This document shows, in pieces, positions 16,901 to 32,606 of a DNA stretch of 64,000 bases. The number at the start of each line of letters is the position of its first letter. Within the stretch, counting starts at the first letter, position 1. The position numbers were made by a program, and so were the translations under genes. Below the pieces are notes generated by a model, which did not search any database, was not told the origin of the DNA, and was given only the letters and a program-made list of their open reading frames with translations. Source of the stretch: Lottia gigantea. Lineage: Eukaryota; Mollusca; Gastropoda; Lottiidae. The stretch covers positions 2,766,959 to 2,830,958 of the forward strand of contig NW_008709110.1 of NCBI RefSeq assembly GCF_000327385.1. Direction: 5' to 3'.

Positions 16901-17118
16901 TTTTAATTTGTAAATAGACTGCAAATATATAAAGCAACGTATAGCAAATTAAACTGCGTATTGTTCAAGCATATTCTTAAATATGGAATAATATTTCAAA
17001 TCAATATATTTTGACTACTAGAAAAAAAATTGCAAATCAAATTTATGCTATGCGAGCTTATTAAAAGAAAAATAATTGCAAAATAGATTTTTGAAATAAG
17101 TAGGCCTATATTGCTTAC

Positions 17119-17353
17119 CTTTCAGTAAGGTTTGATATTCCTTTGAAGCTTACAAATTGTTTTGAATCTTCGTCGAAAAAACTGCAAATATATAGGAGTC
17201 TACACAATTTCCTAGAAATGGCTCCAATATACTCAATTCGCCATATATGGTATTATTATATCCGCAAAAGGCGCCGTATAAAACAATATAATCACCTTTT
17301 CCAAGAAGAGGGATGTCCTGTGTTACTATTAATAGATATTGATTAGTAGACAT
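17119..17353 (-). other. left actin leader exon with short open frame
   Basis: Read on the minus strand, an ATG at 17353 opens a 67-codon frame beginning MSTNQYLLIVTQDIPLL that ends in TAA within the exon. The exon's donor (GAAAG/GTAAGC) at 17119 joins the acceptor at 16919. After splicing this frame is closed and out of phase with the actin ATG, so in this copy it can only be an upstream frame or plain 5' UTR. It is about 97% identical to the right-hand leader exon (seven differences in 235 bases by eye). Confidence 0.55.
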
Positions 17354-17425
17354 GGTTTAGTCAAGACTATTTTTACCTCAAATAGTAATGCATTGATATA
17401 AATAATAATATTATACACCTTGACC

Positions 17426-17433
17426 CTTTTATA
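17426..17433 (-). promoter_or_regulatory. TATA box of left actin
   Basis: TATAAAAG on the minus strand, about 73 bases upstream of the leader-exon ATG. It sits within the same conserved context (ACAGGTATAAAAGGGTCAAG) as in the right copy, so a start site about 30 bases downstream is expected. Confidence 0.6.
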
Positions 17434-20400
17434 CCTGTACTATATTAGGTAGGTTACTAACTGATTCTATTAGGGTAGAACAAACGCCCGATAACATAAG
17501 GGTGGAGGGGTAAGATTACTAAAAATGGACCAGAATATATAATATCCATTGCTATTCAGATATATCTACACAGTGGAAATAATTTAAGCCCAAAGAGGTA
17601 TATCTCTAGAGTGATTGTAAAAATACCAATATTTGGTTAAAAATTGACCACCTTTTCATGTGTTCCTATACTATGATAAGACACCATTAAGTTATATATT
17701 GTAAGGAGAATATGAAATATACGTGGAAATCAAATAAAACTAAGATTTAAAAAAGAGTTTAAGATGTACCTTAACTTTATTGTTTCAACCCTTATTATGT
17801 TAACGCTCTCCAAATGCAATCGACAATTTTACAGCATAGTTACATTTTGATTAGCTTACCATGGACGAAACAATTTTATTTCTCCAAAATTAGACCGAAA
17901 TAGGCTTATAGTCTAGAAGTCATCATCATGTTCGGATTTTATTGATATTGCTTTTCTATATCGGGTATGTGTGTGCATAATATTTATATAGAGTATAAAG
18001 TAATTTTGTATATTATTGTTTTACTATATTTGGTAACTGAATATTTCCGCTACGATTATACCTTATTTGGTTAGATATTAAAGCACTTTTTCGCAACTGT
18101 TTCTTAAGTCCAAATATGGTAATACTAATGGAAAGATGAAAATTGATTTCCAATAAATAATTTATGCCGTTCTACTGATGAATCATTGTTTTAAAATGAT
18201 TTAGGCTTAAATATCGAAACTCTGAAGATATTTGTACTCGATCACATACTAATAGGCCTATGTCTCTAATGGTTTAAGCTCTTGGGTTCATATTCAAAGA
18301 CTTTACTGGATTTTAGCTCTATTAAATTAAGTACTGTGGCAGGTTTCGTCAGCTCTGTGACTGAGTTTGTCAGCATCCCTTTCGGAAATTCCATATACAT
18401 ATAGCTGATATTGTTTACTTGATTTACATATTGTTTTCTTATACAGGTAGTATACATATTATTACAGACTTTCCTAAGTAAAAAAAATCTGCTGTTTTGA
18501 AATCTAGACTTGTATTTCCAAAGTGCATTGTGTGTTCATTAATTCCCGAACGACAGGTGCATGGTTGTTGCTGAAAGAGGACAAAAAACACCCAGATTAT
18601 CTGGATGGTATCTGATGTTCGCAGATTTGTTGGTAAAAAATTTGATTTTGAAAGATTATGTAACGGGATTTAACTTAACAGATTCATAAAGTTTGTATTA
18701 TTGATGAGATTCCTCGCTTCCTAAGGAATATGTTTATTACCTTCGACTTTTTTCCACAAATTTTGAGTTTAATACAATCTAATTGAAATCAGATTACAAT
18801 TTCGTATCTATCTTGTTTTCTCATATTTTAGTCTTCATAGTAATCTATCAAAGGCCTGTCCCAATGATTTTATTTTTAACCAATAAAAGCGTGTAAAACC
18901 CGTTTCTAGTAAAATAAAGAATTGTAGGATAGCCACAATTATATGGATAATAACTAGGCCTACTTTAAAGGGACAGATGCGCCATGTTTGACCAATCATA
19001 CCTTAGTCTCAGAAACGGGAATTTTTAAGCTAAGCCAATCAGTTATAGCTCACCCTCGAAATTAGAGCCTTCAAATCCATTTGTGTCCAGAATTATCCGA
19101 GTTTGGAAGTTGAAAAGACGACTCGACACTGTTATATATAGTAAATATATCTATAGAAATATGAAAAGAAATTCATAGTTTGAGATATTTTTGAAGGAAT
19201 TATGTGATTCTAGCACTGAAGACTATTTACATACATTCAAAACCCAAATCAACCCCCCTAAATGGCTCACCTGTCCCTGTTGGCAAGTCGAAATTAGTAT
19301 ATGCAATTATACAATAAAATACCATTTTTATGACAAGAACACTGACTGTTGGCGAACTAGAGAAGCGCAACTGCACCAAATTAATGCATTATGTTCGCAT
19401 ATCCAACATCATCGCGAATTTTAGTAGCTGTAGGTTGAGAGTACTAACTTTCGTTGCTGATAGGTCAATAACAATTTCTTTTTCCATACCAAAAAGAAAT
19501 CCTTAACATTTGGCAGTAATGATCAGTATGGGGTATGGAAAGATACAATAATAAAATCAGTTTTAACTTTTTATTTGATATTTTATTGAAATGTACTATT
19601 TATTTTTCTGTTAGTTTTAAACCATCTCTTTTCATTGATGAGCAGGGTGCCTGTCAAAAGGTATCGAATTATTATCAAACTCATATAATTATATAATTAT
19701 TAGATGACACCCCTTTAACATGCTCGAAAATCGGCGGCATAGCAACAGTAGTCGGTGTTAGGCAGAAATTGTAGGCCTATATGTAATGCAACGTGTTTAA
19801 TATTCATGCTTAATAAAGATGATTTTTAACACAGTCAGAATTTACCCGTAAGATTATTATAGAATTAATCTATTAAAAGTAGTGTGAATATTGCACATTT
19901 TAAGAATACTAGCTACAAACTATTTGAGAATGGTTTGTTAAATCGTTCCAGATATAAATGGCAAAATTCCTTGACTAATGAGCCTTTTATTTGTATTTAA
20001 TTTATTATTTATGTATTTAATTAATTATCTCCTAATCATTCAATTCTCATGTTCTAAAAAAACCAATTATATTACAATATTATGCATGAATATTCTTGTT
20101 TGCGCACCATTCTCAATTTGTCAAACAGCCTTCTGATTCTAAATTATAAAATATTCAGAAATACTGGATATGAATACTTACTCTAAACAATATCATGTAC
20201 ATGAGGTATATCATCATCAGTCATGGTATGTTCAGGAGTTCATCGGTTCCTCTGCGGTGCAGAATAATTTTGTTGAGTTGTCTTGAGTTGTCCTTTCCAA
20301 AAAAAAAAATGGAATTAAGAACTGACATTCAGCATACTGATAAAACTATCAAAAATAATGCAGTTGCTAACATCTTCATTTTGGTTTTTGATTGTTGAGT

Positions 20401-20892
20401 GAAATTCTATTAAAGATTTCTGACTTTTATAGTGTAGAATTTCAATAAATAAAAATTAAACAGGTTAATTAGTGAAATAGGTGATGCAAGATTTCAATGT
20501 TGTACTTTTTTTTATGTTGGATGCTATTTTATACGCACACATATTTTATTGTCGCTCCTACCCGTCCGTATGTTAACAGGTAAAGACTGCCGTTTTGATC
20601 TGATTTTATTGAAACTTAGTATATTTGCCTATATTAATGAGTGTATTCCGATGTTTTGGTGAAATCTAGAATGAGCTTGATCATGATTTTTGAGGAATGA
20701 ATTTTGAGATATTTTCCTAACTTATCCTAACTTGAGGAAACGTTGTATGCTCCTATGTCATGAGACCTTGGATACATATTGGTAAAAACTAATTCTGAAT
20801 TGATGATCGTACAAAATTACCTGATGTTCTTACATAACCGAAAATGTCACGGGGATTAGTCTTGTTTGATCATCAACGCCTGTGGATCTACT

Positions 20893-21395
20893 TACTAATC
20901 TCCAGTGTGGACTTTGGTCCCAAAGGAGCACTCTTGATCATGTTGTTAGGTTTGAATCTTTTGTCAGAAATGCCTTCATCCAAAATACACAACTTGTAGC
21001 TATATGATACCACTTGGGGATATGGCATTCTCCGTGATTTCCTTGACTTTGTTCTCAGAGGAAGATTGCCATCATTTATCTCCAATTTTCTACATGATAG
21101 GACATTTAGATACGACCTGTCTCCATTTTTCAGATCCTGTTCCTCGGGATAATAGATTTCCTCAGGGTAAAATATTACTGACGATCGAACGTCAATTGCA
21201 GCTTTGAACAAACTAAAGAAATGGGCAATTGACAATGGATTTCGATTTATCGAATTTCGAGACCGTCTGCATGGATTTCTTAAAAGAGGAGGTTTGAACC
21301 TTTGCTCAGTGCTATGTTTGGACGGTGCTGTCATTCCAATTGTACAGAAAGCTTTCTTTTCCTCGAAACCAAATATCTTAAATGTTTTATTCATA
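20893..21395 (+). mobile_element. decayed LINE reverse transcriptase fragment (I/Jockey-like)
   Basis: The plus strand carries broken pieces of a non-LTR reverse transcriptase in order: RSTLDHVVRFESFVRNAFIQ, then WGYGILRDFLDF with LRGRLPSFISNFLHDRTF, then TIERQLQL and NKLKKWAIDNGFRF, then LCLDGAVIPIVQK. The order and wording fit I/Jockey-group elements of invertebrates. A gap between the PQG-like region and TIERQLQL removes the catalytic YxDD box, and at least one frameshift (after TIERQLQL) and several stops are present. It lies in the spacer between the arms of the actin inverted duplication. Confidence 0.7.
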
Positions 21396-22775
21396 GAATA
21401 AATACCAAAACATACTTGTATTCAAATACCGTGAATTTATATAAATTTGAAATTCCGTAACTTATTATTTTACAATATTTAAAAAATCTTAATAAAAACG
21501 TTAACATAAATTATGCATAATTAAATTTGTCCATATGTTACTATAAGGGATGTTGATTTGGGCGTATTTGCCAGACATGACACAAATACTCTGGACACCC
21601 ATAGATTTGAAGGCTCAAATTTCGACGGTGGGCTGTGTACACTAGGCTATTACTGATTAGTTCAGCTAAAAAATTACAGTTTCCAATGTACGATTGGTCA
21701 AACAGATGGCGAACCTGTCCGTCTCTTTAAAGCCTAAAACATTTTAAAGATGAGTTTCCTTATTTTTTTAGTGTCAAATTAAGCAAACTTTGTGATTAAT
21801 TAATATTTCTAATGAATTACCTTGTATACTTAATCAAATCATTATGTTCTTATTGTATATAATTGAGAGTTTTAACCGATCATAAATGTCCATGTATGTA
21901 CAGTCTGAATAAACAAAAAATATTTTTTGATCGGTCACTCATTGGAATTCGGCTGGTAATTTTCTTCTAATTTAGCTAATTATGAATTAATTATGGACAT
22001 GTGAGATAAACTGGTATTTTTGTCATTACAACACCTCCACTTTCTATTCATATAAGTATTAGCATTTTAATTTTCTTAAATTAAAATAAGGGAACCCATC
22101 TTTAAACAATGGTTATTTAAATAAAATGGCACTATGACTACTTCTTTGAAATCCATTAATTTTTATCTCTCCATTAGTATTACCATATTTGGACTTAAGA
22201 GAAACATAAGAGAATGTACTTATATACCTAACTATATAGGTATAATCGTTGCAGAGCAGAAATACTCAAGTTACCAAATATAGTAAAACAATGATATACA
22301 AAATTACTTTATACTATAAATATATATTGAAAGGCATGTCAATAAAATCCACACAATAGATATTATGACATCGTTAATTTTGCATAAGTTAATTGCTTTC
22401 TATCACGCATATCATGCGCAAGCTGTTAATGTTACTCCAGAAGAACAAACATCAAATCCCAAATCCATGGAGAGCTATAAGTGTCTCCGATGCACATACG
22501 TTTTTAGTGCCATTGCTTAAAGTGTACATTCCATATTTTGGCTCTCCTTATATCAGTAAAGTGTGTGAATTTGAGCAATAAATATTTAAATGAAAACTGA
22601 TTTATCCAAAATCATGTTGAAATGGATCAATGTCTCCTATCGGTATGAATCTCCACTGTGTAGATATATTTGAGTATACAATGGATATTATATATATACT
22701 GGTCCATTTTTAGGTCATCGGGCGTTTGTTCTACCCTAATAGAATCAGTTAGTAACCTACCTAATATAGTACAGG

Positions 22776-22783
22776 TATAAAAG
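22776..22783 (+). promoter_or_regulatory. TATA box of right actin
   Basis: TATAAAAG lies 73 bases before the leader-exon ATG at 22856, mirroring the left copy. Confidence 0.6.
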
Positions 22784-22855
22784 GGTCAAGGTGTATAATA
22801 TTATTATTTATATCAATGCATTACTATTTGAGGTAAAAATAGTCTTGACTAAACC

Positions 22856-23090
22856 ATGTCTACTAATCAATATCTATTAATAGTAACACAGGACATCCCT
22901 CTTCTTGGAAAAGGCGATTATATTGTTTTATACGGCGCCTTTTGCGGATATAATAATACCATATATGGCGAATTGAGTATATTGGAATCATTTCTAGGAA
23001 ATTGTGTAGACTCCTATATATTTGCAGTTTTTTCGATGAAGTTTCAAAACATTTTGGAAGCTTCAAAGGAATATCAAACCTTACTGAAAG
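22856..23090 (+). CDS. right actin leader exon, in-frame N-terminal extension candidate
   Basis: An ATG in good context (ACCATGT) opens 78 codons starting MSTNQYLLIVTQDIPLL and stays open to the donor at 23091 (GAAAG/GTAAAC, phase 1). Joined to the acceptor at 23296 it reads [10 protein letters not shown] and then the actin methionine without a stop, adding 88 residues and making a 467-residue product. Translation from the internal ATG at 23325 would give normal-length actin instead. The extension matches no family I know, and the homologous left exon is closed by a stop, so it may be a 5' leader that is open by chance. Confidence 0.4.
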
Positions 23091-23324
23091 GTAAACAATA
23101 TACTTAAATTAATTAAAGTTAGAACAATGTAAATTTAATTTGCATTTTTTTCAAGAAAGTTAGTACAACTTAAATTTATTCTACAGATATTTGCGATTAG
23201 TTTCCTTTTATTTGCAAAGTAGTCAAAATATATTTAAATTTATGCTTGAACAACGCGCAGTTTAATTTGCTATACAATGTTTTATATATTTGCAGGCTGT
23301 ATACAAATAAAAATTCACACGAAA

Positions 23325-26001
<2,677 letters not shown>

Positions 26002-26417
26002 GGCAAAATAAGTCTCTTTGGTGTGCAATGTCAAATATTTCGATTTGAACTTTGATCACAACTCTTAAGTTAGCCTAGTTTGCTTCATTGTTTCAATCGA
26101 TTTAAAGCTCTTTTTTATGTTTTTATAAATAGAAAAATCGTCCGGCAAGAATATATCAAAATGATCAACCTCAATAGTCCTGTTTTATGAATGCATTGAG
26201 GTATCTTTATGAAAACACTTTAATCGGAAGTTTAATTGTGTGATTTTTTATATTATATATCGGTACATATATTGTGTATATAAATTTATGAAATATTTTC
26301 ACTGTTATATAATATATAATTATGTTTATGTTAACAACTGTAGTTCAGTCTACCTGTTGTAACTTACTGTGATATATTTGATACGAACACGTTATATAAT
26401 AATTGTATTATAAATAG

Positions 26418-26432
26418 AATAAATATAATAAA
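26418..26432 (+). terminator. paired polyadenylation signals of right actin
   Basis: AATAAA at 26418-26423 and again at 26427-26432, about 420 bases after the actin stop. The arrangement mirrors the left copy. Confidence 0.45.
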
Positions 26433-26730
26433 ATTACTTGTTAAAATTTTTTAAGAAACTTGTTTGTTTTTATTAATTGTTGGCTTATCTTAATGCACCA
26501 CTACTGTCTTAATAAGCACATAATTATCTTACACTGACCTAATACTAATGTTCTTTTTATTGCCCTCTCTTAGTTTCTTAACTGAACTGAACTGACTGGA
26601 CCTTGTCACCTTCTGTCATTGGCCGGCTTAGTGAGTTATCAGCGAGTTTCAGTCAGATACTTTACTTTTTTTTATCTTGGTCTTTGAAGTAGAAGGAAAG
26701 TTTATTTCAACCTTTGTGAAATAATTAATC

Positions 26731-27633
26731 TTATGGAGGGGGATCGTTGCCAGAAGCATTTACAAAGTCAAACTTGAAAACAAGGCCTCGACTTTACAAA
26801 TTCATATTTCAACATTACACAATTACAAAATAAACCTTCCTAAAGTCAAAAAGTCAATGTACTAATTACAAAGTAGAGATATTGATAGTTTACTTTTCAA
26901 ACTTTATTTCACATCAGACACCATTCAAACTTTCCTTTGCGAAAATGAATTCTTAACTTTGCATTATTGACATTATCAACTATGTCTTCTTGACTTTGCA
27001 TTCGTGAAAGATGTAAGTTCGACCACTGTATTCTTGGGAGTTGTAAAGTCAACTTCTGCATTGAATAAGAAATGAATTACAAATTTTTCGTTTTCTGATT
27101 TAATTACAACAATTACAATACAAGTAATGACGAAGTGTCAATTGACCAATGCCGCATTTGAACATCCGGTTTTGAGGCTTATTTAGAGTTAAATCCCTTT
27201 GAAAAGGAGCAATTATTAATTTATATTTCCGTTAGTTTCAGTGAATTTCCGCATTATGTAAATGAAGTGGGTCACGTTACCTTATATGGTAAATGTTCTA
27301 GAATGCAGAAGTTGACTTTACAACTCTCAAGAATACAGTGGTCGAACTTACACCTTTCACGAATGCAAAGTCAAGAAGACATAGTTGATAATGTCAATAA
27401 TGCAAAGTTAAGAATTCATTTTCGTAAAGGAAAGTTTGAATGGTGTCTGATGTGAAATAAAGGTTGAAAAGTAAACTATCAATATCTCTACTTTGTAATT
27501 AGTTCATTGACTTTTTCATTTTAGGAAGGTTTATTTTGTAATTGTGTAATGTTGAAATATGAATTTGTAAAGTCGAGGCCTTGTTTTCAAGTTTGACTTT
27601 GTGAATACTTTTGGCAACGATCCCCTTCTATAA
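26731..27633. mobile_element. foldback element with 332-bp inverted arms
   Basis: The left arm (26731-27062) and right arm (27302-27633) are inverted copies about 90-95% identical by eye, flanking a 239-bp unpaired middle. The outer ends read TTATGGAGGGGGATCGTTGCC and, inverted, TTATAGAAGGGGATCGTTGCC. No transposase frame is present, so it is non-autonomous. A clear target-site duplication could not be set. The arms contain recurring CTTTGCATT / CTTTACAA words. Confidence 0.8.
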
Positions 27634-28129
27634 ATCTGGCTACTTCAACCTTTTTCATCACAGTTATTTTCTTCACAGGTATGTGTTTTTTGGGTATTTT
27701 ATAGGGTAATTGTCTTTCTGGGTAACTATATTTTGTATGAGAGGTGAGAGGTATTTTAATGTTTAGTAACGGCAGCCATCTTGAATTTCTATGCTTTGGT
27801 ACCTTTTATATCTAAAGTAAAGCTTAGTCTTTTGTAATTATTACATATTATAATTACCTTTAATTATATTTAATTAATTCACAGGTTTAAACATTAAATT
27901 AGTTTTTCAACAGTTTCCAACAGCTTTGGTTCAAACCCCGGCTTTGTGTGGGCTTTGTTTTTATTTAACATTATTCTTTGTGTTCTATCGCATAAGTTTT
28001 CCCCAACGCATATTATAGCATATATTGTATTTCCATGAATATTGTAGTGTTTAGAGTTATGTGCTTAGATACTTTATTATTAAGATAATCTAGATTTCGA
28101 ATTTGATGTCTGAAATTGCATTTTCTTTC

Positions 28130-28723
28130 AGATTTTGTGAGATGATGAGAGAGTTTCATGCGGAAGGATAATTCAAAAATAGTCCTGCAGTGACAGTCCA
28201 GCGGATGTTGATAAAATGTAATGGTCTACTTTCAGTTTGGCTAGCTCAAGATTTTCATGGTCATGATATATTGAATTTTTGTCCAGAAATTAAGAATGGA
28301 CAAGCCTTTATGTGACATATTGAATTTCGTGATTTAACATGGAAAGCGATGGCAAATGAATTAGTGCCCTGAGGCCGTCAGTCGTTTGGTTTTGACACTA
28401 GTTACTTCCCTTATTCAACTCTTTCTCATAGAATCTCTATAGTAATGATCTATTGCAATTATCCAAATGCCCATCAATCATATCAGGTCTTGCTACAGTC
28501 ATGCAATAAATGTAACATGAATATTTTTCTCTTGACAAATCTTAGCAATGATTTAAAAATGACCTGGGCTAACTATTCATTTACATTAAAAGGGAAGGAA
28601 CTCGTTGAATTTTGTGCTTCAAAAGAACTAATACTTAGTTGGAATAAATCAATTTCTTTTGTCGTAAATTGCCAAAATTCTTCCGAACATGTACAACGAA
28701 TTTTGAAAGCCTTCTATAAATAA
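28130..28723 (+). pseudogene. decayed reading frame, family unknown
   Basis: One plus-strand frame shows protein-like composition across about 590 bases but is broken in a few places; only its last 280 bases are open. It resembles nothing I can name. The open part has a Cys/Leu-rich stretch (VLLQSCNKCNMNIFLLTNLS). It stands between a foldback element and a MITE, so it could be a fossil of a mobile element or of a host gene. Confidence 0.3.
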
Positions 28724-28861
28724 ACAGTCATAACTCACCATAATTGTAGCAATCAGTTCAACAAAACCGAGACCTGAGAGAGCAGGTTATTTTCATGGGT
28801 AATTGTGTAGTAGTGAGAATTTACACAAAAACTATGAATAGAACTTGAAACTGTTTAATAA

Positions 28862-29257
28862 AGCTAAAGACACATACATGCGGTTCGTGGTCCGGTGCGG
28901 CGATGCGATGCGTTCATTTCACCGCATCGAAACAAGCAAGGGTATGCATTTGACATGACACATACATGCTGTTGCGGTGTTTGCTATATTTCCCAGCTGC
29001 GTTTAACCGGACCAAAATTCTCGGGACTTTCTGTCCGGTGAAACGCAGCTGTGCCGCAGGTGATTTTCATTATTTTCAGACGTCATTGTGGGGAAACCCT
29101 ATTATTACAGAGTGGAAGCCGTCAACATGCCACGTTGGGTCAAATTTAACGCAACAGTGAACCGCGCGTATGTGTCATACCTGCCGCAAAGGTACCGCAC
29201 AATCGCACCGGTTTACCACAACGCAGGCATCGCACCCGCATGTATGTGTCTTCAGCT
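28862..29257. mobile_element. PIF/Harbinger-like MITE, 396 bp
   Basis: The inverted ends AGCTAAAGACACATACATGC and GCATGTATGTGTCTTCAGCT flank a GC-richer interior that is itself partly palindromic (TGCGGT / ACCGCA words). It is bordered by TAA on both sides (28859-28861 and 29258-29260), a 3-bp TWA duplication typical of the PIF/Harbinger group. There is no transposase. The near-perfect ends suggest fairly recent insertion. Confidence 0.75.
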
Positions 29258-29260
29258 TAA

Positions 29261-32196
29261 CTGGTTACAATATTTACAATACATCGGCGTTGTCCGTCTG
29301 TATAGGTGATCTGGTCAATCCAAGATGGCCCTTATAACATAACATTCCGTATTTATAATAAAATGACATTAATTGATTAACAATCGACAATTTAAACATA
29401 AAAAGATTATGACAGATTAAATGAGAATTACCATCTGTGATACTAGAATGAGTTGATAAGGTATATATAAATTATTGCAATTAATATTGGACTTCTTCGA
29501 TGGATGCTTTTCAATAATATTCCACTATCGTAATAGTAAATAATCGAAGTAGTAAATTCAAATTTTTCTTTTCACTTTGCTTTTACTGTGTTCAAGAGGG
29601 TACAAGACGTGTCTTAAATAATACTATCTCTTAAAGAATGGATATAGTATTTAAAGTCTCAAATTTGTCAATAAGATTATATATTCATCAGTTGGACTAA
29701 CAGGTGCCATGACTATACAATTTCTATACAAGGCGATATATCCATAGAATGAAATAATTCTTGAAATACGCCTTATAAGCATGTTTCAAAATTACTTCGT
29801 TTAGTATTATAGTTTTGTGGATTTATTGGGTTATAGAGGGATTCTGTTGTATAGTTTTGACATAAGGTAAGACTCATTTTGGCCAAGTTTAAAATCTCAA
29901 TATAACTTGGACATACTAAGAGGTAATATACCTTTAATATAGAAAAGCATTGCAAAGAGGTCAAGAGTATTTATGCGGACGGCCACCGACGATATAACCC
30001 AACATTGCCTACCGAGTTCTTTTTTTTTAAATATCTACTCAGAATCATGGTTCATTACCAGTCTGTAAAATTGCTTAATATTTTGTACTCTATACAAAAG
30101 GTCATGTATTTTGATGATGTATGTCAAGTACTCTCAGTAATTACAATAATGATCAAGTGATAATAATTTTATGTTACATGTTGTTCGTGATCAACTTTCT
30201 TATGAAAGTATGTCGACACACATTTCTGTCAAATGGTATAATAAATATGGTAGAATAATAACCTATATAAAAAAAAGAATCATTTTCTTGACATACTTTT
30301 CTGGTCTGGAGTTAATGTAATTATATCCCCCATAGTCCACCTACTCGGTGCACCTTACATCATTCCAATTTGCTAAAGAGAATTTACTGAGCTCTAACTC
30401 AGGTAACGGTGAGTACATGGAAAACTGGGGAATATTTCTTATAACATTACCCTACTGAACCAGTGCGAGTGACGTAAAAAGACCAACGGAGGGTTGTTTT
30501 TACTATTATTCCATTCTCTTAGTGCTATTAAAACAGGCACTCTGTATAATAAAAATAGGGGAAAATACCCAAAACCGATTAATGTTGAAAACGTGGTATA
30601 ACTGCAATTCACTGAAAAGTCGCATTGTGTGTCTCTGTATAAGTACTTATAGGGTACAGAATATCTCATACCGATTGCTATGGAAAATCTTTACACTTCC
30701 CTAAAATGTCATATATGGAATGCTTTTATATATGAAAAGCACTTATAGTTATTGCCCATGAATATCATTATTTTGACTTGATACTTCATACAATCGAGAC
30801 ACAATACAAAAAAAAACTATATAGTAATTCATGGTGCCTGACTTGGTCGTGGCAATTTGCCATTTGTCGCATTCGCAATATATTTTTCAAACTTCATCTA
30901 AAATATAGAAAATAACGGATTACTTTTTCCCTTTACTGGAAAGAAGGTTAGTAGGTTTCATTATTTAATATTTCAAAATTACAGATAGATGAAAAATACA
31001 TAATGCGCTTTATTGAATGATAAAATATATCTTAATATGCAATTATGTAATAATTGTAAATTCGATTTGAATATTTTTAATAAAATGAGCAACAATATTT
31101 TTTTTTTAAGCTTACTCTTACACATTGCATGTAACCGAAAATAATATTTTTTACATAGGCTGGTACAACAACTGTGTTGCATTGAATTAGGTCATTGAAC
31201 TCTGTAATAGTTTTTAAACTATCGGAATGATATCTCACTATTCAAGGTGTTCTACTGTAGAATGATATATATATATCTTTACTTTAGTATAGCTGAGTTT
31301 CACCTCTTTTTTTTTCATAGTATGTTCTGGATGTTGGGGCCTACTTTTATCTCAAACCGAATATTTTCAATCTTTTATCAAAATCTAATCATGACCAAAA
31401 CGATTCCAGTTCACACAAACTTAAGATTTAAGACTGTTTAAGTTTGATGAAATTCTATAACACTGTTATAGTTCAGCAAAATTTGAAAAAAGAAAAGGAG
31501 AAATGATCCCCAAAAAAACTACCAATACCAACTGTCCAGAAATTTACCTCCCGCTCATATCTACGAGAAAAGGTTAGAAGGCGAGGGTAAAATAACCGGC
31601 GAAAAAAAAGGCACCTTTCTCCTCGACTTTTTTTTTACCCTCTCTTCTTGCCTTTTTCCTCACTTTACCGTGCCTCGACTTCGCGCCCACGAGATTGTGA
31701 TATGGCCGCAGCCAGCTTCCATAATTGTGTGAAGCGCCTTGACTCAGTGAAGACATTCATGCCTCCTGTGCTTGTAATTATCGAGAGATCATATCTTTCT
31801 ATTGTTCCATTCCAAATTTGACGATTAATCTTTAAAGCCATGTGTTTTGTTTAGTCTTGCTAGCAACATAAAAAAAGATTAGTTTGATCAAGTAAATACA
31901 TAGATATAAATAGCATACTTTAAACATATTTTCAGGAAAACTTATTTTCTAACAAGCAGAATGTCCCTTTAAGATTAAATATGTCTATAACTTTTATTCC
32001 ATCATATTCTCAAGCATTTACCTTCAATTATAAAAATTCTCATCCTAAAATATTTGATTTTGAACAAGTACAACCACGATATATTTCTTTATTTTTTTTT
32101 AAATTTATTCACGATTTGTGATATGAGTTAAACCATACACGAAGTTACGTAAACCCTTATTTTAATTCATCATTACAGGCATCAGGGCAACCCGAC
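29261..32196. other. gene-free stretch before SLC6 gene
   Basis: About 2.9 kb of AT-rich DNA with only short, unconvincing open frames. A purine-rich patch at about 31.58-31.65 kb faces a pyrimidine-rich one. No gene seen. Confidence 0.45.
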
Positions 32197-32200
32197 AAAC

Positions 32201-32255
32201 TCGACATCACGAGAGACATACATTTATCATATTTGTCAATAAATCGTGATGTCGA
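32201..32255. repeat. 12-bp perfect inverted repeat upstream of SLC6
   Basis: TCGACATCACGA (32201-32212) is repeated inverted as TCGTGATGTCGA (32244-32255) with a 31-base loop, about 350 bases before the SLC6 start codon. It could be a cruciform, a paired binding site or a tiny MITE. Confidence 0.55.
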
Positions 32256-32606
32256 CCAAAGAACTTTTCGTTAGATCACATTTAATAAATCTATATAGGC
32301 TCCTGACTTAAGACTCATATCAAATTAAAAAAAAAGAGCATCGGATATGATGGCATGTTCTATGTAGCCTATAATGCGTACCTGCTGAAATTTACTACGT
32401 CATCCCGTTGTCACCATCCTTTCGCATGTAAATTTTATGTATTATCATCTTATTCGCTCTGGATCAAAATAAATGTTGTGAATAAAGATTCTATTGGTAA
32501 TTGACTTTTTACCATTAATATCATGTTTTCATGCATGCTGGTTTTGAAATCGGTTCCAATCAGAAATTAAAGTATGAATTAAATTTATTTCTTTAGAACA
32601 AGCAAA

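Noticed and set aside
17143-17346. Frame antisense to the left actin leader exon
   Set aside because: Mirror shadow of the leader exon; the same shadow appears at 22863-23066.
18172-18225. CTGATGA ... CGAAAC spacing as a second hammerhead ribozyme
   Set aside because: The core words are present but no complementary stem I or III flanks them and the middle is too long; more likely part of a dispersed repeat tail.
27267-27455. 62-residue frame in the foldback element
   Set aside because: It lies largely within the right inverted arm and has no protein signature.
28966-29309. Short GC-rich plus-strand frames
   Set aside because: Explained by the palindromic Harbinger-type MITE.
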